Shown piece by piece: positions 35,898 through 46,486 of a DNA stretch of 64,000 nucleotides (position 1 is the first letter of the stretch; each line of letters opens with the position of its first letter). The position numbers were made by a program, and so were the translations under genes. Source of the DNA: Haberlea rhodopensis (Eukaryota; Streptophyta; Magnoliopsida; Lamiales; Gesneriaceae); assembly GCA_907163345.1 (NCBI GenBank), contig CAJQUN010000001.1, forward strand, positions 8,246,001-8,310,000. Direction: 5' to 3'. The notes under the pieces are model-generated. The model was given only the letters and a program-made list of their open reading frames with translations, made no database searches and was not told the origin of the DNA.

Positions 35898-37031
35898 ATG
35901 GAGGACTATAGGCGACTAGACGAATTGGAGTATCTTGTGCACCAACTTGGCGCAGGGAGTGGACAAAGAACATACAATTCAAGCTGGTGTGATCATCCCA
36001 ATCTCAACTATGACAATCAATGGATGAGGTCACCCCCACCTTACATGAAGTCCACCCTACCACCATACATACCGCAATACCCGTCATGGCCACAACAACC
36101 TCAACATACCCCTATTGAGCCTTTAGAGGATCTTGTTTCAACACTTAATGATAGTACTTTGCAATTTCAACAGGAATTCAGGGCTAGCACTCAGAATTTG
36201 GGTAACCAAATGGAGCAACTAATAAGATCGGCCGATCGGATAGCAGCACAAAAAGAGACCATGATTGCATTCGAATCATGGAGTGATGAAGAAAATGAGA
36301 CTATGGAGAAGGTGGTACTGATGCCACCCGAGCTAGAAGAGGAGACACATGTGCCAATAGAAGAAAATGAGCTTGTACATCCTACAACTCCGAATGGTAT
36401 GTTTCCAACTGAGAGCTATGTTGATTACTTAGATGAATCATGTGCTGTGGAAGAGGAGTCGGCGAAAGAATACTGTGATGAAATGGATCATTGGGACTAT
36501 TTTTTCGAAGACAACATCACCTTGGACAGTGGCAAAGAGGTTGAAACTCCAGCAACGATGATACTGATGCCATCAATACTTGAACAACAAACAGAGATCG
36601 AGGTGGATAACAAGGAATCTCACCAGAATGAGATTCCCAAAGGCGAGCATATGGGACAACAAGTTGAAGGATGCCATGAGGTAGATCTTTATCAACCTCA
36701 ACTGACTTCTTTGGAGGAAGGAGACATAGTGAAAAGACAAAAACCCTCCAAGAGGTGCAAGGCGAATAGGCATCGCCTTAAGCGAGAGAACTGGCGTCGG
36801 GCCACCGACGTTAAACAGAGGCGCTGCTTGGGAGGCAACCCAAGGGAAGTTAGTGTCATTTTTCCTTTTTATTTTTTTATTGCTTTCTTAGTTAGACTTT
36901 TATCTTTCCATACAATTTTGACTTACATTGGGGACAATGTAAGATTTAAGTATGGGGGAGGGATTAATGGTGTGTTATTGCTTTTCTTATTACAAAAATA
37001 CAAAAAAATCAAAAAATTTGAAAAATTTTGA
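35898..37031 (+). CDS. Gag-derived ORF of element B
   Basis: 377 codons, uninterrupted. The start MEDYRRLDELEYLVHQLG is followed by a Y/P/Q-rich region (residues ~30-75) and LNDSTLQFQQEFRASTQNLG, which parallel the C-terminal half of gag in element C (NYGNQQMHQHPPYRP, QFQQETRASIQSLTTQMRQ). The N-terminal capsid core (FHGL...DPHKHL) is absent. The rest is strongly acidic (EEET, EEES, DEMDHWDYFFED) and ends in a basic stretch (RQKPSKRCKANRHRLKRENW). No zinc knuckle and no enzyme domain are present. The last ~55 codons run through the conserved hairpin and the stem/purine motif and are probably not protein-selected. Whether the protein is made is unknown. Confidence 0.6.
   Translation: MEDYRRLDELEYLVHQLGAGSGQRTYNSSWCDHPNLNYDNQWMRSPPPYMKSTLPPYIPQYPSWPQQPQHTPIEPLEDLVSTLNDSTLQFQQEFRASTQNLGNQMEQLIRSADRIAAQKETMIAFESWSDEENETMEKVVLMPPELEEETHVPIEENELVHPTTPNGMFPTESYVDYLDESCAVEEESAKEYCDEMDHWDYFFEDNITLDSGKEVETPATMILMPSILEQQTEIEVDNKESHQNEIPKGEHMGQQVEGCHEVDLYQPQLTSLEEGDIVKRQKPSKRCKANRHRLKRENWRRATDVKQRRCLGGNPREVSVIFPFYFFIAFLVRLLSFHTILTYIGDNVRFKYGGGINGVLLLFLLQKYKKIKKFEKF
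36828..36843 (+). other. Conserved hairpin motif of element B
   Basis: TTGGGAGGCAACCCAA with a perfect 5-bp stem, as in element A. Here it is read in a different codon phase (CTTGGGAGGCAACCC as L-G-G-N-P) from that in element D (F-R-E-A-T-R). Confidence 0.7.
36925..36960 (+). other. Stem and internal purine tract of element B
   Basis: ACATTGGGGACAATGT can form a 6-bp stem with a 4-base loop, followed at 12 bases by AAGTATGGGGGAG, a purine tract lying more than 1.2 kb before the end of the element. Confidence 0.6.
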
Positions 37032-38220
37032 GCTCATAGTTAGTAATGAATGCATGCTTAGAATCACTAGCCCATGATGAAACCAAATTGTTGACATGCA
37101 TGTTTTTGAACATAGATGAATTGTTAACCTTGGAACACTTTGAACTCTACTGCAAATTGTGCTTTAACTTAGTAGTTGAATATTTTGAGCACATTATTGT
37201 CACAACTTTTGAAGTGTGCATAGCTTAGTGAAGATTGTGTGAATTTGTGATAGTCTTAAGAAGTCTCTAATACATGCTAGAACTTAACTACATGCTCTTT
37301 GAGGCGTATGTCTAGACTACTTGCGAACATGAAAGTGATATAGGTAATATTTGATGCGTTTGCGCCTTTCAAGCCTACCATATAAAGAAAATCAATCACT
37401 AGTATCCTTTTTGAGCTTTAATTCAAAAGAATGGTTGTATGCTAAGCATACAAACAACCCACATTCGACATTCTTTGATAGCTTATCATCTGTCCCTAAT
37501 AAGCCCAAAAGTGATCTTAACCCACACATTTGAAGGGAGTATGATGTGTTTCATTCACATGCACTTATGTATTCATTGATTCATATGTTTTGAGCTTCAT
37601 TGTCAAAAGAATGGAATGCATGAAAGAAAAGGAAAGCCTTGAGAAATTTGATAAAAATATGACTCCAAGAGGAGCCAAGGCACAAAAGAAGAAAAATGTT
37701 GAAATAAACCTTGAAAAAATATACAAGGTGTGAAAAAGAACAAAGTTGAAAAATTCATGCAAGAAGATAAGCTTTTAGTGTGCATATCGTCATATTCTCT
37801 TGTTTGATATATCTTTTTCCTTACTTTCATAAGCCAATACCTAGGCCAACCTACAAGCTAATAAAGACCTACTTGATTTGTGTCTGCAAGTGGCTAAGAT
37901 AGTGGAAAAGAGTGTGCAAGTGAGCTTATACTTGTGTTAGTGTACAACTTGAACTATTGTAGGTTTACATTTGTTGGATCTATAAGTTGCATATGTCATT
38001 TGCTTATGACCACACACGCACGTTCGCTGCTTTGTTAAGTATGAGATGTCTAGGGATTGAACTTGTTCCATTATTAACTTTTCACCGCCTTTCATTACTA
38101 TGCATGTTTAGAATTATTGAGGCATTAAAGTGAGAACAAGTTATTTTGTTATGATGCTATGAGCCAAGCAAAAAGATTTTAGTTTTGTCTGATTTACTCG
38201 AGGTCGAGTAAAGATTAATT
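37032..38220 (+). other. 3' non-coding region of element B
   Basis: About 1.2 kb, AT-rich and without credible ORFs. It is similar to the minus-strand sequence at 46487-47740 of element C and in parts to 5300-6400 of element A. It ends where the LINE sequence resumes. Confidence 0.6.
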
Positions 38221-38243
38221 GATTTGCCCAATAGCCGACTGAC

Positions 38244-38802
38244 ATGACTATCCTTTGTTGGAATGCTAAGGGGTTGGGAGGTAATTGGGCTTTCCATCGA
38301 TTACGATTGGCTATTCGCAAGCATTCTCCCCTTCTGGTTTTCTTATCTGAAACTAAGCTACAAAAACATATGGCCCCATCTTTATCATATCGGTTGGGTT
38401 TTGCTAATGGCTTGATAGTTGATAGTGTTGGACGTAGTGGTGGATTGGCGTGATCTTGGCAAGCTGATTGGGATGTCTCCATTTTATCTTATAGTGTTGG
38501 CCACATAGATGTTCATATTCTCTCTTCTGGAAATCATCAATGGAGATTTACTAGGTTTTACGGTCATCCGGATAATGCTCAGCGGCATCATTCTTGGAAT
38601 TTGCTCAAACGGTTATCAGTAGTTTCTTCTCTTCCACGGTTTGTATGCGGAGACTTCAATGCGATTCTTCGTCATTCGGAAAAAGAGGGTGGCGTGGACA
38701 GCATCAATTTTTCCATATCTGCCTTCCGTGATACTTTACATTTCTGTCAATTGGTTGATTTGGGCTTTGAGGGGTCGCCCTTCACTTGGACCAATAGACG
38801 AT
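38244..38802 (+). pseudogene. LINE ORF2 endonuclease domain
   Basis: Starts MTILCWNAKGLGG. LSETKL supplies the acidic metal ligand of the apurinic-type endonuclease, then after a TGA at 38451-38453 and a frame that continues, YGHPD, RFVCGDFNAIL and GSPFTWTNRR follow, the usual order in plant L1 endonucleases. It stops at 38802, where element C begins, and continues at 51788. The stop codon shows it is dead. Confidence 0.85.
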
Positions 38803-39342
38803 TGGTCGCGCTTATCGTGTACGCCCAAATTAACCATTCTCATTTAACAACAAAATAACGCAGTAGCAAAAGTAGGGATCGATCTCACAAAGAAGTGAGT
38901 ATTTTATGCTAACAAGTATCGAAATAGGGGGATTTGAGATTGTCAATTATCTAAATTAACTAGGATGCAAGAATTAAATAATAAGGAATTAATCAAGTAA
39001 AGAGAGATCTTGGTTTTGGTCGACTCTACCATTGAAATTCATTCATTCATTCATCGATTTTCTCACATATGTAATTTTTATGTATGGATATTCATCATTG
39101 AAGATTTAACTCATATCTCACCTTAGGTTTAGTTAAATCGAAAACAACTTTCAAACTTAACCCTTATCACTTAATCAACCTTAACAACATCAGTTAAGAT
39201 TTAAACAAATGATAGCATGCACACGAGTAATTGGTGAAGCTAAACAGCATAAACAAAAGCAGTTATGTTTAATTTAGTCAAAAGTTTTCCCTAGAAATTT
39301 AATAACCTCAACAGCAGAAAATTATCAATCCTAGTTGCTTCA
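38803..39342 (-). repeat. Element C 3' LTR, outer part
   Basis: The first 540 bp (plus-strand view) of the LTR, homologous to 50288-50820. It is interrupted after CTTCA at 39342 by element D and resumes at 45553. Confidence 0.88.
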
Positions 39343-40795
39343 TGATGCGTGTGAAACGTACCGCAAGTGTACGGTGTCAAGTTTTAGTATAGGAATTTGA
39401 AAGTACGGATGTCGAACCCACAGGGATTGAAAATTAAGTTACACCAAGTATTGTAATTAGAGTAGTCTCGACTTTATTTAGATAACCGATAGCATGATTA
39501 TTAAATTAATCTACTAAAATAAAATAAAAGATTAACAAGATGGTAATTTAAGTGGAGAAAATCAATGAGAACGGATTCTAGAGGTTCGACTTCACTCAAC
39601 TATCCACTATGTCGTGTTTTCCTAGTTTACTAGCCGAGAATTCTTATTTGTTTCTACTCCCCCTCCCGGGTGTTAAGCAGAAGTAATTATCTAACATTAA
39701 TCTTGATATCCCAATCTAAGATTAATTATCAAACAATTGTAAAAACGCAGTAATTCGTGTGACGACTTCTATGGAGTTATAGGCCTTCCGAACAATATAA
39801 CTACCACGATACGAATTCCTTCTTTCCTATTCACAACCCCCTCTCCCGAGTGATAGATCACGAATATGGAATCATTCAATCCATGGCCAGTAGATTAAAA
39901 GCATTAAGAACAGGAAAACATAAATAAACCATTGACATAATTTCAAGTCAAGATCCGTCTAACCCTAGAATAATAAATTAGTTCATGAATACATTAAATA
40001 AACACATAGACATGTTCTTAATCATCATAAACATAAAGGAAGAGATAATCAAACGAATTGGATGATGGCCCTCCGTCCCCGGTAGTCGACGTCGTCTTCT
40101 CCGTCGTCAAAATCTCTACCCGTCGGTGTAAGCGCGCCGCCTCGAATGCTCTCCTCCCCTTCTCTTTAGCTCTCGGTCGTGTACTGCCTTCTCACGCTGC
40201 TCTTGTTTTTTGTCCAGAAAATATTTACGTCAATTCCTTTTCGTTTCCGTGCGTGCGTCCCCTTCTATGTCTACTGCCCTCTTCCCTATCTCGTGAAAGT
40301 CCCTTTTATATTTTTTTCTACTCTTCCTTTTTATCCAATATCTATGCGTATCCTTCTATCTTTTGCTGACAGCATATCTTTGACCCTTGTATCTTATATT
40401 ATAATAATAATATAATATATCATTCCTTGGTCTTCTTTCCTTGTACGTCTCTTTCCTTCCTATCTGTACGTGTATCCCCTCTTATTTTATTTCAATATCC
40501 TCTTTCTCCTTATCCTTCCATAACCATATATAATATATTATATTGTAATATAATATAATATAATATTTCCTTGCCAATTAACATGTCCCGGTGCATGATT
40601 ATTTCACCGTTGAGTCCCAATTTGAATTCTTGTCACATTTATGTATTTCTCATCATCTTTTAGTAATAAAATGCTTAATTCCTTGGATTCCTGCAAAACA
40701 TCACAAAACAAAACCAAAAGTGTAATTCTGATCGAAAACTAACATTAAACCATGCAAAATAAGAGGAAATATAAGTGTATAAAATACACTTATCA
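39343..40795 (-). repeat. Element D 3' LTR (left copy)
   Basis: 1453 bp. On the minus strand it is preceded by the purine tract TTTAGGGGGTT (40796-40806). ORFs at 40058-40369 and 40179-40415 recur in the partner LTR only because the copies are nearly identical. Confidence 0.92.
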
Positions 40796-42340
40796 AACCC
40801 CCTAAACTTAAACTTTTGCTAGTCCCGAGCAAAATATAAATGGAAAAAGACTAAGAAATAAAAGAGAAAAAGAAAACACACTACTAACGCAAGTCATGAA
40901 ATGTTATAATTGCAAATTGGCCTCGAAGATCAATTGTCTAAAAATTTTAAGTCAAGTATGCATATCAGTCTACTCAAGAGTTCTCAAGTGTGTGTGTCAC
41001 CACTTCCATTTAACCATTAAAGCAATCTTTACTCACACAAATCAATAGGACTTTGCAAGGTGTATTGGTTCATTTGCATTGTTCATAAAAAGGAGTATAA
41101 CTTTGACAAACAGTGAGCAATGCATTAAATCAAAGTAATGAGATGTGCGTGTGTGAATGTCAAAACCATATGCATTACAAGTGTTTCTCGAGAGTCCATA
41201 AGCTTACTATTCGTAACCTTCTCCACTAGTATATTAGACGAATGTGGCTCGGTCAATAGGTCTTAATAGGCTTGTAACGTTAGGCTTTGGCTCATGGCTT
41301 CAATAAAAAGATCGGAATTTCAAAACAAGAGAGTAAGTTAAATATGACATTGTTGTGCACTCTCATCTCAATTTTCATTCCTTCTATTGATGATTCATCA
41401 TTTTTTTTTTCTTTTCAATTCACCCTCTTTTCTCATCCGCCTCATCATTCACCTCATTATTTTCTCATTCTTTCCATCACTATTTCTTCACCTCTTCAAC
41501 AATCTTTTTATGCATTCATTCCCTTTTTCTTTATTTCTCTCCTTCAAATTTTTTTTTTTTTCCAATAAGAACATGAGAGATATTTGAAATTTTAAAGTGC
41601 AATAGGGGCTTACTCACTTGAGGGTAGGAAATAATGTATAAGCTTTCAACAAGGTGGTCGATGTGGGATTTTGAAATGATGCCGATTGGGGGTTATTATG
41701 TGCCTAAGCACATGCCATTCAATTTTCAATAAGCTCAAAAGGGTAACTAGGGATAAAATGATGTCATTTGGTGGTTTCAAAGGCTCAAACGAATAAAAAA
41801 ATTGCCTAAATCATTCCTAAGCCACATATGTCTGTATTTCGCCTCAAATGGTACTAAAGCAAGTTCTAGACTACTCTCAATTCACAAATAACTTATATGG
41901 TATGACCAATATGCTCAAATAGTATCTCAAAACCAAGGTGATATAAGAAACAAATTTGAATGAGATTATAAAATATATTGCAACAATTCAATCCTCATTC
42001 TTTACATTAAGCTCAAAGGGGCTACTATGGCAAATTTATATCAATGAATAAAGGCCCAAAATTTTATCAAGAATTGCCTATATCATATTTGTGTTCATTC
42101 AAATCAACCTTGATAAATCAAATGGTCGTGGTCTCTAGTGCATGAATGTGAGAAACTCAAGAGCAAAGTGAACAAAAATTTTAAAATTTTCACAAATAAG
42201 CTCAATTCTTCATCATCGGCCTTCACAATTAATTCAAATCACGACTTATGACACAAAAAGAAAAAAAATGAACGAGTAAAAAAAACACAACACAAAACAC
42301 ACATAGGAATCCAGGAAACAAAACATCTTCAATGTTTAAA
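40796..42340 (-). other. 3' non-coding region of element D
   Basis: About 1.5 kb AT-rich, with low-complexity CT-rich stretches near 41390-41560 that yield a false hydrophobic ORF (41287-41568). On the minus strand it ends at the purine tract next to the LTR. No gene is seen. Confidence 0.6.
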
Positions 42341-42380
42341 CACCCCCCCAAACTTAAAATCGTGCATTGTCCTCAATGTA
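42341..42380 (-). other. Stem and internal purine tract of element D
   Basis: The minus strand reads ACATTGAGGACAATGCACG, then TTTTAAGTTTGGGGGGGTG, the same arrangement as in elements A, B and C. Confidence 0.6.
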
Positions 42381-42617
42381 CCATACAACGTATAAAATAA
42401 GGGACAACACACCTACCTGCGACGACGATCGTCAGTAATCGTCGCCCATCTCATGCTCATGGGTATGGTGAGAAGATGATGATAGGGACCTCCGCATCAG
42501 TATAGACCCTGCAATGGGAAAAATAATGATCAATCGGCTATGAATAAGAAATGCTACTAAAATGCAAGACTAAAATTAAAAACTGAAATAATTACGCAGA
42601 TGCAGAGTTAAAATACG

Positions 42618-42820
42618 CGAGGCGTAATTACGCCGCTTGAGAGGCGTAATTACGCCTCGCCTACGGCATTGAAATTTTTTTTAAAAAAATGGTAGGCGTA
42701 ACTACGCCGAAAACAGGCGTAGTTACGCCTACGCTACGGCATTTTAAATTTTGCTGAAAATTTGACAGGCGTAATTACGCCTTGAAGGAGGCGTAGTTAC
42801 GCCTGTCCTACGGCATCTCA
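42618..42820. repeat. Array of GGCGTAATTACGCC palindromes in element D
   Basis: Three tandem units of about 73 bp. Each holds two palindromes of the form GGCGTAATTACGCC (variants GGCGTAACTACGCC and GGCGTAGTTACGCC) 8-10 bases apart, then a CTACGGCAT tag and an A/T-rich spacer. It follows the gag-like ORF on the minus strand. No counterpart is seen in elements A-C. Confidence 0.85.
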
Positions 42821-42833
42821 ATTTTTTTTTTTT

Positions 42834-44003
42834 TTAAATAAAAATAAAATAAGGATACAAGATTCGGGTTGCCTCCCGAAAAGCGCTTTGTTTAAAGTTG
42901 TCAGCCAGACTATGCGAAGCAACCATCAAATAGCGGCTTCCGCCCATAGTAAGTATCATATGACCTACATGTGGGTCTTGGTTGTGTATGCCCTCAAGCT
43001 TGGCAAGATAGTGGCAGTTAACGCTCGTCGCTCCAACAACGTCCTTCGAAAATTGATAAGCATGGGAGAAAGATTCTAAGATTGGCTTCATCTCGTGGAG
43101 GACGTAATATGGTGAAGTTGGCATCAATGGGAAGAACGGATCCACATATGGCATATAGGACATCACCATCGATGAGTGCTCCTCACTATTTCCAAAAATA
43201 TGCTCATCTTCCAACGTCACGCTAGGCTCATCTTGACATGGTAATTCATCAGATAACTCTTCCACAGTAGGTTCAACCACTTGAAAATGCTCATATTCCC
43301 TTGAATCTTCCGCATGAGTAGGATCACTCTCCCAATCTTGGTTGGTTGGGTTCACTTCGGTGTTGCTAGGAAATAATCCTCTTTGTTGGTTGTTCATGGC
43401 ATTAGCAAGCTGCCCAATTTGCACCTCAAGAGACTTCAATGTAGCACCCATGTTGTTCATGTGACCCTCAATCGTATCAAGCCTCGACTCATTCTTGTCA
43501 AGCCTCAATGTCGAACTTTGAACAAATGTTTCTATCAGCTGCTCAAGGCTACTTCTGGTGGCATTTTCGATCTTTGGTTCAAATGATGGCCAGAATTTGC
43601 GCAAACTATCCTCCAACTTAGAGACTTTATCAGAACTATACTCATCCTCTGCTTGATGATCGAATGGTTGGTGTGTAAAATGAGGGTAATGATGCCCTGG
43701 TGGATATTGGTGACTCCAACCCAGCATTGAAGGATCAAAGTGCCACTGATAGTCGAAATTCGCCATATGGTTAAACAGGTGCACCCTGTCATCATCTCTA
43801 CAATATATGGAACTACCAGCTGCCAAAGCTCCATTAAATACCCATTCTTGTGTGTCTGCATCCAATCCACTGTAGAAAGATTGAAGATGAGCGTAGTTTG
43901 AAAAGTCGTGGTTGAATCTGTCCCAAGCTGCATAGAATGGTTCATACGGTTGTTGGGCAAAGCTTGTGGAAACTTGCTGATGAAACATCTCCAAGTACCT
44001 CAC
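42834..44003 (-). CDS. Gag-like ORF of element D
   Basis: 389 codons, uninterrupted. The start MRYLEMFHQQVSTSFAQQ is followed by FYAAWDRFNHDFSNYAHLQS and FYSGLDADTQEWVFNGALAAG (residues ~22-65), which resemble the Athila/Tat gag core (FY.AW.RF ... FY.GL......D.AAGG). Then come GWSHQYPPGHHYPH, a polar region with MNNMGATLKSLEVQIGQLANAMN (a probable coiled coil, residues ~175-205), and an acidic tail with PYVDPFFPLMPTSPYYVLHE. The last ~20 codons run over the conserved hairpin. There is no zinc knuckle. An intact frame in a young element suggests the protein is or recently was made. Function in RNA packaging is inference. Confidence 0.7.
   Translation of the reverse strand: MRYLEMFHQQVSTSFAQQPYEPFYAAWDRFNHDFSNYAHLQSFYSGLDADTQEWVFNGALAAGSSIYCRDDDRVHLFNHMANFDYQWHFDPSMLGWSHQYPPGHHYPHFTHQPFDHQAEDEYSSDKVSKLEDSLRKFWPSFEPKIENATRSSLEQLIETFVQSSTLRLDKNESRLDTIEGHMNNMGATLKSLEVQIGQLANAMNNQQRGLFPSNTEVNPTNQDWESDPTHAEDSREYEHFQVVEPTVEELSDELPCQDEPSVTLEDEHIFGNSEEHSSMVMSYMPYVDPFFPLMPTSPYYVLHEMKPILESFSHAYQFSKDVVGATSVNCHYLAKLEGIHNQDPHVGHMILTMGGSRYLMVASHSLADNFKQSAFREATRILYPYFIFI
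42863..42880 (-). other. Conserved hairpin motif of element D
   Basis: The minus strand reads TTCGGGAGGCAACCCGAA, a 6-bp stem. Compared with TTGGG/CCCAA in elements A and B, both sides changed together, so pairing is kept. Confidence 0.7.
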
Positions 44004-44068
44004 AAGAAAAATTCTAAATTAAAATCAAGACTACTTGGTAACAGTATCAGTAAACAAAATTATATCAA

Positions 44069-44086
44069 TCCCCGGCAACGGCGCCA
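44069..44086 (-). other. Primer binding site of element D
   Basis: The minus strand reads TGGCGCCGTTGCCGGGGA, a perfect tRNA-Asp-type primer site, six bases from the LTR at 44093. Confidence 0.88.
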
Positions 44087-44092
44087 AAAACT

Positions 44093-45547
44093 TGATGCGT
44101 GTGAAACGTACCGCAAGTGTACGGTGTCAAGTTTTAGTATAGGAATTTGAAAGTACGGATGTCGAACCCACAGGGATTGAAAATTAAGTTACACCAAGTA
44201 TTGTAATTAGAATAGTCTCGACTTTATTTAGATAACCGATAGCATGATTATTAAATTAATCTACTAAAATAAAATAAAAGATTAACAAGATGGTAATTTA
44301 AGTGGAGAAAATCAATGAGAACGGATTCTAGAGGTTCGACTTCCCACTATGTCGTGTTTTCCTAGTTTACTAGCCGAGAATTCTTATTTGTTTCTACTCC
44401 CCCTCCCGGGTGTTAAGCAGAAGTAATTATCTAACATTAATCTTGATATCCCTATCTAAGATTAATTATCAAACAATTGTAAAAGCGCAGTAATTCTTGT
44501 GACGACTTCTATAGAGTTATAGGCCTTCCGAACAATATAACTACCACGATACGAATTCCTTCTTTCCTATTCACAACCCCCTCTCCCGAGTGATAGATCA
44601 CGAATATGGAATCATTCAATCCATGGCCAGTAGATTAAAAGCATTAAGAACAGGAAAACATAAATAAACCATATGAAAAACCATTGACATAATTTCAAGT
44701 CAAGATCCGTCTAACCCTAGAATAATAAATTAGTTCATGAATACATTAAATAAACACATAGACATGTTCTTAATCATCATAAACATAAAGGAAGAGATAA
44801 TCAAACGAATTGGATGATGGCCCTCCGTCCCCGGTAGTCGACGTCGTCTTCTCCGTCGTCAAAATCTCTACCCGTCGGTGTAAGCGCGCCGCCTCGAATG
44901 ATCTCCTCCCCTTCTCTTTAGCTCTTGGTCGTGTACTGCCTTCTCACGCTGCTCTTGTTTTTTGTCCAGAAAATATTTACGTCAATTCCTTTTCGTTTCC
45001 GTGCGTGCGTCCCCTTCTATGTCTACTGCCCTCTTCCCTATCTCGTGAAAGTCCCTTTTATATTTTTTTCTACTCTTCCTTTTTATCCAATATCTATGCG
45101 TATCCTTCTATCTTTTGCTGACAGCATATCTTTGACCCTTGTATCTTATATTATAATAATAATATAATATATCATTCCTTGGTCTTCTTTCCTTGTACGT
45201 CTCTTTCCTTCCTATCTGTACGTGTATCCCCTCTTATTTTATTTCAATATCCTCTTTCTCCTTATCCTTCCATAACCATATATATTATATTATATTGTAA
45301 TATAATATAATATAATATTTCCTTGCCAATTAACATGTCCCGGTGCATGATTATTTCACCGTTGAGTCCCAATTTGAATTCTTGTCACATTTATGTATTT
45401 CTCATCATCTTTTAGTAATAAAATGCTTAATTCCTTGGATTCCTGCAAAACATCACAAAACAAAACCAAAAGTGTAATTCTGATCGAAAACTAACATTAA
45501 ACCATGCAAAATAAGAGGAAATATAAGTGTATAAAATACACTTATCA
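44093..45547 (-). repeat. Element D 5' LTR (right copy)
   Basis: 1455 bp, partner of 39343-40795. It includes the CGCAAGTGTACGGTGTCAAG segment also found, more diverged, near the ends of the element A LTRs. Confidence 0.92.
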
Positions 45548-45552
45548 CTTCA

Positions 45553-46486
45553 CAAATTTGATTAATCAAATAATTACGGATTTGATATCAAACTTAGCAT
45601 TAGATTGTATGAAAAATCATTAGGTAGCTAGTCTAACAATCAAACAACACAATCATGACAAAGAATAATAGAAAAACTTATGATCAATAAAAAAACACCA
45701 ATTCAAAACAAAAATCTCATGAATAAATTAACCTCCAATGGTTTTGTCTTCCTCAACCAAGACTATGAGTTTAGCTACTCATAATTGAAATTAAAACAAT
45801 CAAAATTAATCTAGAAAACATTAAAGAAAAGCTAAGGAAGAAGTTACTAAAAGACGACACGATTCCGGCTCGTCGATTCTATCTTCGTGCTTGAGTTCTT
45901 CAAGTTGTTCTTCAAAATTTGAGAGTAAAAATCTATTCTAATGTCTAGAAATCTGAATAATAGTGTTATGAGACTAATTTTCGAGTTATAGGGTTAGGGA
46001 ATATGCTAGGATAGGTAAAAATCTTCCAAAGATGGTAAAAAGATAAAGTTCCCTTTTTTTCTCGGACTCCTTGTCGATCGATCTCTATAAATTGGCGATC
46101 GATCGCCCCTTTATCGCTTCCTTGTGCCGATCGATCTCTGAGCTCCAGTACATTTTGGCGATCGATCGCTTCATTGTGCCGATCGATCGCTGCAGTGTGA
46201 ATTTTGATGCTCAATTTTTCTGTCCATAGGTGATCGATTTCTTCTTCCCAGGCGATGGATCTCCGCTCAAAAATTATATTTTAAGATTTTCTTGGTATAC
46301 CTTGAGTCTTTATCATCTCCAACGCTTTTCTTGATCTTTCTTCATCGTTATTAGCTCGATTTCTTCGATCCCACCTACATTTACACAAATATATGATTAG
46401 GTAGCATATGCATCAAATTCACCATCAAAACATATCAAATCGTAGACAATTAAGCGCAACAGATATGTCTATTTCGAGTCACATCA
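45553..46486 (-). repeat. Element C 3' LTR, inner part
   Basis: Continues the LTR after element D and ends CACATCA at 46486. It carries GATCGATCGC palindromes at 46073-46260, as in the partner LTR at 51337-51540. Confidence 0.88.

Larger units (their letters stand above)
34206..38220 (+). mobile_element. Element B: Athila-like, 3' LTR missing
   Basis: 5' LTR 34206-35760 (TGATGTGACTAG to AAGCGCTACCA), primer site 35766-35783, a gag-like ORF, and a 3' region ending near 38220 with CTGATTTACTCGAGGTCGAGTAAAGATTAA, which in element C lies just before the purine tract and LTR. In B the purine tract and 3' LTR are absent, and LINE endonuclease coding starts 24 bp later. A deletion spanning the 3' LTR and the LINE ORF1 explains both losses. 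LTR and interior are the same family as element C but in opposite orientation. Confidence 0.8.
39343..45547 (-). mobile_element. Element D: young non-autonomous Athila-like element
   Basis: Inserted in an LTR of element C with a perfect 5-bp target duplication, cttca at 39338-39342 and 45548-45552. LTRs are 39343-40795 and 44093-45547 (TGATGCGTGTG to ACACTTATCA) and differ by roughly eight to ten substitutions plus a 10-bp and a 12-bp indel, so it is the youngest insertion in this cluster. On the minus strand the primer site lies at 44086-44069 and the gag-like ORF at 44003-42834. A palindrome array (42618-42820), the stem/purine motif (42380-42341) and about 1.5 kb of non-coding DNA follow. 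No enzyme domains are present. Confidence 0.93.

Noticed and set aside
40058..40415. Duplicated hydrophobic ORFs (also 44810-45167)
   Set aside because: They lie in the two nearly identical LTRs of element D and overlap each other in different frames.
41287..41587. Apparent membrane protein rich in F, S and I
   Set aside because: Translation of a CT-rich low-complexity tract on the non-coding strand of element D.
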